From: Linyphia triangularis | Taxonomy: Eukaryota; Arthropoda; Arachnida; Araneae; Linyphiidae | Assembly (NCBI GenBank): GCA_963978545.1 | Contig: OZ021727.1 | Coordinates: forward strand, 22,910,943-22,974,942 | Length of the DNA: 64,000 nt | Direction of reading: 5' to 3' | Part shown: positions 14,040 to 28,697 of the stretch, in pieces | Numbering within the stretch: position 1 is the stretch's first letter | Layout: each line of letters starts with the position of its first letter | The notes under the pieces: model-generated | Seen by the model: the letters and a program-made list of their open reading frames with translations, nothing else | Told to the model about the DNA's origin: nothing | The model's database searches: none | Program-made: the position numbers and the translations under genes

Positions 14040-14650
14040 TGAATTTCACTAAACAAGAGTCAGTATCCAAAGATGCGAGTCGAAATCACGTGTCGCCACA
14101 CAGTAAACAGAGACACGTGCCATGGGTTAAGACCAAGAGCCACCCTATTGCCACCGCATTTCAAAACAATCCAAAACTTCAACACCACAAACACGCCTCA
14201 AACAGTAACAACACAAGGCCCAACATCACATTTCCCAACCTGATCCCACAATAGGATCATCCTAATGACAGACAACCTTACGTCATTCCCACTCCTTGTC
14301 CCATTCTCTACGGATCCCCCTCCAAAAGCCTGCCCATGGTAATGGGTAAGAATGTACACGCTAATATGCATTCTCATAGACAATGGGCCACCGCCATTAT
14401 AAACTCTAAACACTGGCAACCGCCACCAATTAGGCTTTGTAGCAGATTGGGTAATGGCTGTGGCAGATTCTGTGATCTCTTCGGAAAAACTGCCGTGCAC
14501 ATTGTGTGATCGCTTTTTACTGCATGTCCTGGCCTACATACCAGGGAAAGGGATACAATGTATTGTGTTAGAGACCGGCGATAAGCGCTTTTCACCCGAA
14601 GTTTTCTTGAGGTTTTAGAGTTATGAAATAGTGCCCGGAGTCAATTAGCG
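14040..14650. other. Less AT-biased island without a recognisable gene
   Basis: Base composition is closer to balanced than in the flanks, which leaves several overlapping ORFs of 70-100 codons open on both strands. None shows a domain or convincing splice context. The sequence could be a conserved regulatory element inside the large intron or an old insertion. Confidence 0.35.
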
Positions 14651-15777
14651 CTACACGTGATTGGATAAAGAGCTATTGATCCGTGGTTAAGAATGACCTA
14701 TATTTGGAGATTGTCGAATATTTACAAACAAAAGGTTTCGTGAGTGCTGAAAGTAGGTGTTTAAGTATGGACAGTCTACTTGAAAATTGTCTCATTCATT
14801 TTTGCATGCTCTTGCCATGCTTATACCAAATATACAATTTCATCTTGTATTAACTCTATATTTAAGTCTGCAGTTTTTAGTAATTTGTACTACAAGCAAA
14901 GAAAACTCAAAAGGTACTAACTTTATAAGTAGGTATTTAAGTCAGGAAAGATATATATAGCTTTTTTCATTCATTTTGCATTTTATATTTATTACACCCA
15001 CTTGGAATAATATATTAATGGGTACATTTTTAAATTTTAATCAAATTTTTAATAAGAGTTACATTTGACGATGGAAGAACGGTAGAACAATTAACATATT
15101 ATTTATTTATTATTTTACTTTTTTTAGTATTTAGTACAATAATTTTTTTAGTAAATTACGTTAACTATTAACTCATTAAAGACGATTGGTAAGAAAATTT
15201 GCCAATCGACATTTTTTTTTCTTTGCTAATTGTTATTGTAGTTCCACTGAGTGTTTTTAAAAAGCATGAAAATAATATTTCGAAAAATCTGAAAAATTCA
15301 AAATATACTTTAAATGATCTAAATTAACAAGGTATAACATAAAAAGTCACTGTTTTTAACTATTTCAAAGTCGTCTTTAAGGAATTAACAAGCCAGAGAT
15401 TATTCTACGATATTCTATTTTCCTATTAATTATTTTTTTAGATTTTTTGGAAATAATTTAAAGAATTTACTTATTTAAATATGGTAAAAGCTTATATTTA
15501 ACAAAATTTAAACTCCGAAAGAGGTAATAATCGCACGTTGCTGAAGGTAATCCATTTTTATTGACTAATTTATATTATGAAATGCTGGATTGTACACTAG
15601 TTAGATTTTAAAATTAATTGTTTTAACTATCACAACAACACTAATGTGAGAAGGTTATACAAAGCTCCAACCATCCTTTTTTTCTAAGGTCAACATTCCC
15701 AGACAAAACAACAACACTACAGACCTTGTGACGTGTTGAATGAAAAGTATATTTTTATTTTGCAGATGAGTTACATA

Positions 15778-17494
15778 CAGGGTTTCTGCCAATCTTAAAT
15801 GTCCCAAATCCCTGACTTTTCATGACTTTCCATGACTGAAGCAAATGATTTTCCATGACTCAAGAAATCACATTAAAAACATTGAACCTGACTCAAGAAT
15901 TTATTATTTTACTGACGCAACATAGTAAAAAATCCTCGTTTCATGTAGGTAAACTAAGCATAGAAAAATACAGTAAAGGTGTTTAAAACAGAACCAGGTG
16001 TGTAACAGAGCTATTAAGGGTATATAAAAAAAAATATGATGGAATCAATTTGAAATATTAAGGAATTTAGGCTTCTAATATATTCTGTTAACAGAAAACA
16101 CAAGGCAAGAAGAAAAATATTCATGTTTGTAAAGGATGCAGTTAGATTGAAGTTGAGGAATTTCTTTTTAACAATAAGAATGCGAGCTGCCACGCTGCTA
16201 AGTTATAGAATAACTAAAAATCTAACAGAAATAATACATAAATAATTAGGGTTCTCATACATTCTGTTGACAAAAAACGAAAGACAAGTTTAAAAATAAT
16301 CATGCTAGTAAAGGATTCAGTTAGATTGGAGTTATACGAACGGCAAGCAGAACAATGGAGCGGCACCGCTTGCGTTAATGTGTACATTGATTATAACGGA
16401 AGTATGGGTCCGGCCGGCAATGATGATCATGAGCGTCTGGGTGAAACATTTTGCCGCTTCATCTTACCGCTACCCCCAGACATTAATTTTCGTTCACCGT
16501 CCAGGGTCTTTTCTGTTCCGTAGCTCTCGTCCGATAAAAATGACAGAAGAACATTACAAGATCTCCGTGACTTTGATTTCAGAAATTCAATACATTCCAT
16601 GTTTATGGAATGACAAATATAATGATTTTAAAAATATTGTCTTGATTTTACATTAATTCAAAAATGTTTTATTTGGACGTATAATTTGAGAATTTTGGTT
16701 TTAGATATATCATTTTGTAGATGATAATCACTTAAAATGAAGCGCGTAGCTAGTTCAAATGTTACGCAATTCTTTTATTTTCCCAATTTAATTAATTCCA
16801 TTTTAATAGTGAAATTCCCTGTTTTGTCGCCACCTTAGATATCTACAAGAAACTTTTCCAATAAATGCCGAGGAACTCACCTTATAATCAGTAACGAAGA
16901 TACGTCGAAACCAGAAGAAACAGCGAAAAATAATTTTCCATTCTTTGATATTTCAGGTGTTAAAAAAGCTAATCAATCTTTAATAATAAGTTAATATTTG
17001 AAGAAGGAATAAGAAAATATAAGTAAGTTAAATAATCAAAAATCAAATGTTTTGGTATCAACAATGTAAACCTGTAACATCCGGAGTCAAACCAAAAGTA
17101 AAGATTTATCAAATTAATTTATTTCAGTTCTTACATTATGATTTTTTTTTCACCGAGACCTACTTGTGTGATGTCACAAGTTTGGAGTTCAGAAATTCTT
17201 TTCATTGGCCGGAGTTTTTAACTGTAACCGTTGTTTCTATCAATAAAGTAAATAAAAACGCAGTTGAATAAATGAATCGTCGAAGTAACAACAAATCGCG
17301 ATCATGGCATTTATGACGTCATAGTCACGTGATTTTGCGTAAGATTTTTAGGAATCCATGCAATTCACTGTTTTTCCATGACTTATAGGCATTTTTGTTC
17401 AAAATCCATGACTTTCCATGACAAAATTTACCCAATGTCTAAATTCATGACTTTCCATGATTTTCCCTGACTTTCCGTATGCGCGGAAACCCTG
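15778..17494. mobile_element. hAT-type transposon, non-autonomous, 1.7 kb
   Basis: The element starts CAGGGTTTCTGC and ends GCGGAAACCCTG, inverted ends with the CAGGG start typical of hAT elements. Both sides carry subterminal repeats of CATGACTTTCCATGAC, a usual hAT transposase-binding arrangement. TACATA flanks both ends (15772-15777 and 17495-17500), shorter than the expected 8-bp duplication. No transposase is readable; the internal ORFs (16302-16656, 17047-17271) have no family features. The interior also holds a direct duplication about 190 bp apart (near 16060-16150 and 16250-16340). Confidence 0.8.
16060..16340. repeat. Pair of diverged direct repeats inside the hAT element
   Basis: Two blocks of about 85 bp share 'TTCTNATANATTCTGTT', 'CAAG..TA..AAAAAT.AT' and 'GTAAAGGAT.CAGTTAGATTG' in the same order, offset by about 190 bp. 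They look like an old tandem duplication within the transposon. Confidence 0.6.
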
Positions 17495-19593
17495 TACATA
17501 GTACCAAAATTTAACCAAAAGTACCGGAAGTTAATTTGCAATTAGTTAATGTAATAAGTTAATATATTTGCAATAGTAAATATAGTAAATGCTACAGACA
17601 TGTATACATCATTTTGAAGGTCTAAATAAAAATAGTGGAAATATATAAATTAAAAGGAAATTAAAACTAGAAGTGCATCAAAACTCAACAACAAGAGTTC
17701 CTCCATATTAATTGATAGCAAGAAAAGATGCAACTATGATATCGCATATTCGGAGACAAGGCTTCTCGCCAAGTCTGCTGCCAAACTTTAAACTTGGTGA
17801 CATTTTATTTTATAAAAAAAAAAAAAAAATTAAAACTGTCATACAGTGTTTTATGTATCGCCAAACTTAATAAAGAAATACTTCAGCCATTAAGTGTTGC
17901 TAAACATGATTGCGTACAAATATGCTTGGTATATGGACCTGATGAATCATAATAAAATGTGTGTAGAAGTAGTCGTTTAGGGACATTTACTGTTAAAATA
18001 TAATGTGTTAAATATTGTTTAAGTATAGAACTAGTTATTTATTTTAGTATTTATTATTAGTCACATAATATAAACTATATATTTACAATGTTACGATGTA
18101 TTTTTATAAAGATATAACACTGAAATTTTTATTTTAAATTTGACATCTAATCTCATGTACACAAATTACTCCTTCAAATAGCATTCCCTTTTAAGTCTGA
18201 AAAATTTAACTTGAGAAACTTCAACTATTTGATTACATCTATTCACGGTCAAATAAACAATCACTTCATCACTTGCTTTCTGAATCAGTGAACAGTAATC
18301 TACAGTTTAGAAAATTCCTTCCATTTTCTGTTCCAAAATATTGGTTGTTATAACAAAGAACAAATCGAACTAATTAAAGCTTTCAAGGTTCGAAACGTCA
18401 AGGCAAATTTAAAACCAAATTACTTTCACCATTGCATTCTACATTACTAATAGAAGAGAAAATATTTGCATTCCAAAGATGACCTGCTCTTATAAAATAA
18501 CACCTATTGTTCAGCCTAAAACAAACACATAAAAAATAGAACTTTTTGTACATTTTATTGCTTAAGTATTCTTTTTTTTTTTTTTTTTTCCAATGGCTCA
18601 ACAGCTCGGTACGAGCTCTTAACTTGTCGATGTTTGGTTGGTGCCGAAGGACTGATATTGATTATTTTATTAAAAATGAAATAAATATATTTCATACTAC
18701 GAGACTTATACAAAATTGATCAAGTGATGATAGGTGTAAATATTGTTTATACAAGTGCAACTCGTCTTTATGTTTTCTATCATAGTTTATATTCTAAGAT
18801 TATCAATGTTATTTCTATGATTTTTTATAAGTATTGAAGTATAATTGGTATGAAATTATTCTCCCTTTCTCCCACAATACGCTACATTTTGAATTTCTTA
18901 AATATAATTTTTCCAACCCCTAGTAAATTCGTCAAATTCCTCCAGTTATCTTCGCACAGGCATCCTTTTTCGCCCAGCACTGTAAGGGTTAAACCAAATA
19001 AACGAAAAACTTTCTTAATTTATACATCGTATGAACTGAAAAGTCCAAAAAGCAAATCACTTTTATTATTTCGAACTCCTCAAACATGTTTTTCTAAAAA
19101 TAGAAGCTATCCATTTCAAATATGACTTTTCCAAGCTCACAAATTACTGATGGACACAAAATAACACCTTTATTCTCAAACCTCCATAAAAAGTAATCAG
19201 AAATGCAACACCAGGAGGTTTATTCACACACTTGATTACCATCAAACCAGCCAAATGAGTACCTCGCTCCATCAAGTGCTTGATGAAGTAGTTCCTCTTC
19301 GTCCGTTGAGAGTGCTAAACCCATTGATGAATTGTGTGTAGTGCAACAGCGTGCAACGAATCAGGTTGCAGTGTGTCCCGAGGAGGTCTGCGAAGGAGGA
19401 TAACGGTAGAAAAAAGGTGATCGTTAATTGTCCAATTGTATCTGCAGAGGTCATCGCTGATTCGGTTTTTCTTTTATCATTCACTGTTAAGGTTTGCTGT
19501 CGTGTTGAGTTCAATGAGTGAAAATAATGGTTTCTCGGGTTGAAACAGACACTGTTGGTGTTTTGATTTCGTTTTTGTTGAAGACATTCATAC

Positions 19594-20123
19594 CTGCGCG
19601 ATTAAAGGCAATGAAAATTAGAATATTGTTATGAATTTTTCCACTGAGGCAATGATAGCACAGTTTTTATGATGAAAACTACTATTTATTCACTCTTCAC
19701 AGGCACAAAATTTATTCAAAGACAACAGTCCAATCAATCTCAAGCTTCAACACAAGCTTCAGTAAGAACAACTTCGAATACAGAGATTATACAAGCTCTT
19801 TCCAGTAAACAAAGCAATCAGCTCTCATCGAAGTCCGAAGTCAATCTGAAAACTTTCCCGATCTCCAGTCTTATTTATACTTGGCGCGAGAGAACATTCC
19901 CGAAATTTCCAGCCAATTCGTTGGAAAAGAAACATCTCGAAATTTCTCGATTGCTTTAGGTGTTGCCACCTTTATCTAACCTGTATAATCGCTTTTAATA
20001 AATAAAATAAGATAAAATAAATTACAATAGAATTTTAAAATAATACGTCTCTATTTACACTATATACAGACAATTTGTGCAACTAACGGACTGCGCGATT
20101 AAAGGCAATGAAAATTAGAATAT
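19594..20123. mobile_element. LTR-like segment between 33-bp direct repeats
   Basis: A perfect 33-bp sequence beginning CTGCGCGATTAAAGGCAATG occurs at 19594-19626 and again at 20091-20123. The 464 bp between starts TGTTATGAA and ends CTAACG, close to the TGTTA...TAACA ends of a solo LTR. It carries a TATA-like TTATTTATACTTGG and AATAAA motifs. A 33-bp duplication is far longer than the 4-6 bp made by LTR integration, so a segmental duplication or gene conversion is an alternative. The 96-residue ORF inside has no domain. Confidence 0.45.
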
Positions 20124-20147
20124 ACATTTTGGAATTAAGAACATGAC

Positions 20148-20149
<2 letters not shown>

Positions 20150-20186
<37 letters not shown>
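20150..20186. repeat. Poly(T) tract, 37 nt
   Basis: Uninterrupted T run just right of the second 33-bp repeat. Confidence 0.95.
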
Positions 20187-20189
<3 letters not shown>

Positions 20190-20349
20190 CTTAAAAGTCA
20201 ATGCTTTTGAAAATCACTGGATTGAAAACAAATCATTGAACGTGGAGGAAGATCGGCTGAAATTAAAAAACCTAAAATGGAATTGATAACAATTCGTTTT
20301 GACTTACTTAAACTCTTTGGGTTCATTTTTCGTTTGGGATCGAATTAAA

Positions 20350-21545
20350 GTAGGTTAGTTCGAAGAAAAATGAAAAGAGTTTATTCATTACTTATTTCAA
20401 AATTGCAAGTAATTCTGGGTCAGTAAATTTGTCATTAAATTATTTTGAAATCTAATCAATTATTGTGGGATAATTCTACTCTCTAACTCTATTTTACTTA
20501 GTAAACATTCTTATTTGAATCATCCATACAATCTAATTTCGTTTATTATAACACATATTCTTTTTGATATTATTTTAAAGCATTTCTAATAGCAATCAAC
20601 AAAAAATGTGTTAGTTCGGAAAAAATAAAAAAATTAAAATAATGTATATATTATTTACTTCCTAAATGTCATCAGTTCTGGCTTTATAATATTGAAATTA
20701 GATTATTTTTTTTAAAGTAAAACCTAATAAATTATGTGATAATTATACCCTAGTTTAACTTTATTTTGCTTAGTAACCATTACGATTTAAATTATTCCTA
20801 TTATCCAATTTAATTTGTTACAATTTATTCTTTTAAAAATTATTTTTGTCATTTCTAATAAAAAATCTAAAATAAACGGGTTAGTTCGAAAAAAACAAAA
20901 TATTGTATACATTATTTATCTCCAGACTGTAATCAATGCCGGGTTTATAATATTGAAATTAGATTATTTTTTGAAAGAGTTCTAATCAATTATGTAATAA
21001 TTACATTAAATTATATTAATTTAATTAATAATTATGTGATATAATTATGTTATAAAGGAAACATGACACCACTCAAAATCATCGATGCGTTATCAATTAC
21101 AAGATTTTTATTCAAGGCATTCCAAAAAGCGAGTGATAAGAAACCTGCGCAGCGAACGGCGAACAATCTCCCCCTCTCGCCAAGCTTCTCGCCAATATTC
21201 GCCACATATGTGAATAATTCTTGATTAACTCTATTTTACTTACAATCCATTATAATTTAAATCACTTATTTTAATAATTTATCATGACATATTCTTTTTG
21301 AAATTATTTCAAGTAAAAAATATCAAATTATTTTAAGTTAATTTTAAGTTCGAAAACAACTAAAATATTATATTCATTATTTATTTCCAAATTGTTATCA
21401 ATTCCTGGTTTATAATATTGAAATAAGAGAATTTTTAAAGTGAATTTTAATCAATTATGTAATAATTATTTTCCAGCTTAACTCTATTTTGCTTACAATC
21501 CATCATTATTTAAATCATTAAAATTATCTAATTTAATTTATTATT
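20350..21545. repeat. Tandem repeat of about 265-bp units, four copies, one interrupted
   Basis: Each unit begins with a GTTAGTTCGAAAAAA-like phrase (near 20354, 20610, 20879 and 21345). It continues with 'TTATTTACTTCCNAA', 'GGTTTATAATATTGAAATTAGA', 'AATCAATTATGTAATAATTA', 'CTCTATTTTACTTAG' and an ATCTAATTTAATTT-like phrase. Spacings are about 256, 269 and 466; the last is longer because about 180-190 bp of less AT-rich sequence (around 21047-21228) sits within the third unit. Confidence 0.7.
21047..21228. other. Insertion inside the third 265-bp repeat unit
   Basis: The sister units are continuous across this point, which defines the block by comparison. It starts near TGTTATAAAGGAAACATGAC, contains CCCCCTCTCGCCAAGCTTC and ends near CCACATATGTGAATAATTC. 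The TGTTA start resembles the LTR-like segment at 19627. No complete element could be defined. Confidence 0.4.
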
Positions 21546-22271
21546 TAAAAAAAAATAAAAAATTAAAAAAAAAGTCCTTCCTGTTCACAATCAAACAGTC
21601 GAAAGGCATTTTTTTTTTAGAGGTAAATAATATGAGTTTTAATATAACTTCAAAATAAGGAAATAACCGATTTTATGTAACCAAACCTACAAACAAAGTT
21701 ACGGTAGCGAATTTACCATAGAATTTCCATCCATTGTAGTTATATTAGATTGCTATTTTAAAGTTTCAACAAATTAATTTCTACAACAACTGCATTTCAT
21801 TCCAGAAAAATAACTTTATATAGGCTAATGATACATTAATATCTAAAAACCACACAAATATCAAGTCATTAGAATCAAATCAACCCATCTTCCCAAATTG
21901 AGCTCTGTCATTATCATTTACATAAAGAACGGATAGTTCGAACTCCAGAGCCTACATCAGAGACTAAGTCTTGAGTTTGCAGTGTATTGTTTCCGAATTG
22001 GGATGATATTAATATATATTCGGCATTAGGTCTGTCTGTCTTGACTAACTGTGCATGAAGATAAACTCGTTGAGGAGGTAGAAACGTGATTCCATTCAAC
22101 CTGAAATAACTGTGTTGGATGTCGTGTCAGTTGACTTGTTGAGCGATCTGTTGGAACATAAAATTACTGGTGGTTGAAATAGTAGCTGCTGTTTGGTTGT
22201 CTGAGAAAAATGATAAGGTGGGGATATTATTCTTGAGTGCAAATCCTGAAGTAGTTTGGGTATTTCAAATC

Positions 22272-23705
<1,434 letters not shown>

Positions 23706-24094
23706 ACGAGTGTATTATGATATTCAGATTTAATAATCAATTGGTTCTTTTACAAACCCTATGTTTTATACTTGAACTTTAATAATCTGTGTATAGAACC
23801 GGTGTTTTTTTTTCTTTTTTTTTTTCAATGTTTTCCGGTGTTTTCCGACCTATAATACAGATAGTAGAAGACTAGATTTTGTTGGATTGGCAAATCATTT
23901 TAAGTTTTTGTTTGGTCCTACTTTGCTGACAGGTAAAGACTTAATGCAAGATGTTATTTTAGTGAGATTGCCTCATATGGTAACACTTGGGTTATGTTTT
24001 TGAGCAATCACAATACACCTTTAAAAAAAACTCAAATTTTAACATTGCATTATCCAATCGCAATGCATATTTCGTTTGTTCACGAATATCGCAT

Positions 24095-24113
24095 TTGACT
24101 GCGACGCAGTCAA
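24095..24113. other. Perfect 19-bp palindrome
   Basis: TTGACTGCG, a central A, then CGCAGTCAA. It may be a dimeric binding site or a small hairpin; chance is possible in 64 kb but a 9-bp GC-containing arm is unusual here. Confidence 0.5.
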
Positions 24114-24440
24114 GCATATTGCATAACAGTCAATATTTGACTATTTTTGCAATTCGGCATCACTACCACGTAAAGTGTTCATGATGTGTTGAAGATTTGA
24201 CCTTATTTAGTAAGGACTATAGAATGAGAACATGCAACGTTGCTATCTGTTCGAAATTTATGAAAGTAGTTGCATAATAAATCAATACAATTTTTCATGA
24301 ATGATATGAAAAATTAATAAACACAATTTCACACTCGACTCATCTAATTACCATTCGATTCTTTACGTTTGAAATGAAAAGACTGATTTTTAAAACGTAC
24401 CGAAAAAGAGGACTTTATGCATGATGACGTCACAGTTGGA

Positions 24441-24547
<107 letters not shown>

Positions 24548-26789
24548 TTTCAAATGTAAAGAATAGTTTGAGCATTAAAAAAAGTAAAGCTTGAAATTAA
24601 TTTTATTTCAATTATGGAGTTAAAAAACAACAATAAATTGTTCGTGCAAACTATTGTAAAAGTTAATTCAATGAATCTTGAATTCGACTTATGGAAGTGC
24701 AGAATTTTAATCCACATTTAATGGCAGTCACGCCTCGACCTCAATTTTCTTTTTTCTTTCTTTCATTGGAGAACGCAAATCTAGTCAGATTCTTATTTCA
24801 GTTGTATGTCCTTAAATAAGAATTATCTTATCATAGATTCAAGTATGTTATGAATAAGAAAATTGCCAAAAATTCATATAAATTTTTTTTAATAGCCAAA
24901 ATGCGTCCGTTGAAAATTAATAATGTAGTTAAATAATTGTAAAATTTATCTGAAGACATAAAAAAAATCGTTTACTTTTATTAAAACAATAAAAGCAAAA
25001 GTATATTTTTTACTTACAGTCTATATCAGTTATAAATTAAACTGGAATCAATTAAATTACCATTTTTTTTTTTTTTTTTTTTAATTTTTTTTTTTAAATA
25101 TCAGCACTTTATTTCATGAAATTGGCATTTTAAATGAGATCAAGTTCAATGAAAGAAAAAAGGAAACAATGTCACAAAATTGTGCAAGTGCATATTTCAC
25201 AGAGCACATTGTTTGTTTATAAGTGTTGGTAAGACTAAAGATTTTGTTAAACGTAATTACGAAATATTTTCTACAGCGTCATAAAAGCGTTTCAAGATGC
25301 CTCTAAGAAAATTTGAATGCATATCTTTTGTATGCATTCTTAATTAAAATCTTTCATGTTATTATCTGTTAAAAGTAAATTTGTGTTCAACGTTAAAATA
25401 AAACACTAGCAAAATAGAAACGTAAAATTAAATTAAAATTGCATTTCATATTCTAAATATACAAATGTAAAATAAATCGAATCCCACACAGAAAAACTAA
25501 ATTTAAATAAATGTATCTCATTCATTCGTATGTGTTCCATTATTGATACTGATGTTTCAAAAAACCATTTTAAAAGTGAAAACAAAACTATATTATCTTA
25601 AAAAGGTTAATTATGTTTTTAAATAAGTTGTACTATTTGACAATGTAATTGAATTCCGAATTCAAAATATTTCTTTACTATGAATATAAATTATAAATTA
25701 CTTCCTGAATACATTCATCATAAGCTAAAAAATGTCATCAAAGGTAAATCGGAAAACAAGTTACGCTTATTATATTTATAAATACCATTTTTACATTTTC
25801 TTTATTCACATTTTTTTTTTTTTTTTGTTATTATTCAAAAGTTCACACAAAGTGGAATTTTCGATTTCCCTAAATGAAGTAGAGCAAAATATCCATAGAA
25901 GTATTGACTATAGTTTAAGATTATCCAAAGATAGGATTATAACTAACAAAAAAATAGTAAAGATATTCATTATATAATACATTTACCTATATGTGGCATT
26001 TATTTATATAAAAAATAAAACAAATTTATATCAAAAATAAAGCAAAAGTATTGTACTCAAATATTATCTAAAAAGAAAAGTCTATTCATGTCAGTTATAG
26101 AATTTGAATAAAGTGCTTTTTGCAATTCAAAATATTTTTAATTTGCTTCTGTTATTCCTTAAACTAAATTAGAAGTAACTTGGGAAAAAAAAAAAAAAAA
26201 AAAGGAAAAAAAAAATATCCAATTTGAAAGTACATTTGGAATAAAGTAGTAAAAGAGGTTTCATTTAGATTTCTTGAATGAGTCGATTTTCTTCTTTAGT
26301 TTTCAAAAATTTCGATGCATAGTCACGTGTTTTTCTAATTTTAAATACAACTTTAAGTTTATGCAATTTTAATGAAAGTCGTTAAAAATGAGTATGTGCT
26401 TCAGTAATGACACACTATATATTCGTGTAAAATGCTGACACAACTGAATAAATTATTTGGTATTAAATATTTTATTAAAGTGTAAAAGACTGAACTTCTT
26501 CTGGTCAATTGCTTTAACAGTGAGTAAAAATAAATAAGAATAAGAATTTGTCATCACTTTTCATTTTCAATTAATTAGTATTTATTAGTACCTTATATAT
26601 ATAAATAAAGTATTATAATTGCTTAAAAAAGAATGCTTGATGCTGCAAACTATGTGTTTTATTATTTAAAATTCAACCCATAAGTACAAAGTTTTTACTA
26701 AAAATCCTACATATGCATTGCTAGCTTTTATGTGCAATTGCAACTTTTATAGGGATTTTGAGCTCAAATCGAGTTATTCTCGAATGCAC

Positions 26790-26930
26790 AATAACGATTA
26801 ATAAGACGGGAAAATACAACTTAGCGTGGATTCCGATTCAAAATGTGCATCCATGCCTAACCCAGGATTCAAACTCGGCACCTTTGCCAAGTAGGGATAG
26901 AGCGTTAACCACACAGACATCAGTTCAGCT
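26790..26930 (-). mobile_element. Worn tRNA-derived SINE, family B
   Basis: It shares with the element at 2722-2900, in the same order, 'GTGGATTCCGA', 'TGCATCCATGCCTAACC', 'GGATTC.AA.TCGGCACCTT' and an 'AGAGCGTTAACCA..CAG.CATCAG' end. The B box is mutated (GATTCAAAC on the plus strand). Ends and target duplications could not be defined. Confidence 0.6.
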
Positions 26931-27351
26931 CGATTGGATGATAATGACAGCAAGTGGATTAATCAGCACTTAAAAGATTTTTCCCTTTACAAGCCCACAA
27001 ACAAAATCGAAATGCATAAAATGAAGTTTAATAGGATAAATACATTAATTTAAATTATTTAATTAAATATAAGTCGGATTACATTATTTAACATAATTTT
27101 TTATCAACTTTGTATGTATTTAGTAACTTACTCATTACTGAAAAATGTTATTTATATATCAATGAAGTATACATTATCGCTTCTATAACAATAGTTCAAT
27201 TTTTAATATGTCAACCATTGAAATATATCCGAGAACTGCCTATATAACTTAAAACCCAAATTACCCAGGTTTGAAGCCATAATTTCAAACCACAAAATAA
27301 AATCTAACACGGATTAATTTTATAGCAATTATTACCAAACTGCTTAAAATA

Positions 27352-27563
27352 CAGGATGTCAACAAATTAGTCGGTCAATGGAGTTCAAGTACATCTGAAT
27401 AACTCTTAATAACTAGGCCTTATAAATCATTCTTGTTCACCAATTAATTTATGTTCACCATGTTATTCTACATGCAAAAAAAAAATTGTTTATCATGTCT
27501 TATTATTAAAAGTTATACAGATCTATTTGAACTCCATTACCCAACTAATTTATAAACACCCTG
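27352..27563. mobile_element. 212-bp MITE with long inverted repeats and TA target sites
   Basis: Both ends start CAGGRTGT and the arms match over about 55 bp (for example AATGGAGTTCAA.TA.ATCTG then TATAACT.TTAATAA). TA dinucleotides flank both ends (27350-27351 and 27564-27565), as for Tc1/mariner-superfamily insertions. The centre is about 90 bp of AT-rich sequence without coding capacity. Confidence 0.85.
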
Positions 27564-28665
27564 TAAATACAATTAACCAATTTGTAGGAGAAATCGGAAC
27601 TCGCGTACAACAACTAAAAATTAAACAGCATCATAAAATAACTTGCATAAAAGAACTGGTTAAGTTGTAGAGCCATTGTTTAGAAACGCCCGTAATGAAT
27701 GTATTGAAGCCAGCTCATTCAATTTCCTAAACAAAAGCATCTCGTTGACACTCAACAATAACTCTCGACTAAACACTCAGGAAGCGCATCCTACATTTCA
27801 CTCTCCTTGTCTTTCATGTCAATTCGAGTTGATTAAGATTGATTGATAGTATTTCACCACCCCATGAACACAGCAGAATATTTTCTTAAACACAAAATTG
27901 GTCGAAATACTTATTTATGAGCATTATTGTCATTTATAGAAACAAAAAAGTTGTTCATTTATAATATTAATTAAAGGACAAATCCAATTTTTAAGTCTAA
28001 TTTTAATAATAATCAGTCAAATATCAAATAATTGATTTTACGCTTTTGCAAAGTTATCCAAATTTTAATGAGGATAGATACCCCTTTAAGAGTTTTTGTA
28101 TTAGGCCTTTTAAATTAAATTTTTTTAGATTTTGAAAAGTATTTTAAGTTTTGAACTTAATATTTCAGAAAAATTTATGATGTGGCAGAGGAACGGACAA
28201 ACAGACACTATCAATATTTTTGCATGTCTTGAATAAAAGTGCAACTTTAGACTCATATAAGTAAAAAAAAAATCACAGTTGATTTTTTTCATTATTGCAA
28301 TATTTTCTGTATTTGATTGATGGGAAAGTAAGATATATTGTTTTTATATTGTGTTTGTACACTTTTACTGATAATGAATAAATGACGGATGTTATTTTCC
28401 AATTTATAAAATTCAATTACAAATAATTAAACTTTTCACCATACGAATCACTGCAGAAATAAAATATTGTGAGACTCTGAAACTCTCAAAAGTATTGCGC
28501 CTCCTCAGACCAATTGCATATCTTCCATATTTAATAATCCGACATACTCTTTATTTGGCCCATACCACATATCCTAACCCAGGAATTCAAAGAAAGTTTT
28601 TTAAATCTTAAGTTAGAAACCAAAGCTTCGATAAACCATGAAAAGTAAACTTCTATCGTGACATA

Positions 28666-28697
<32 letters not shown>

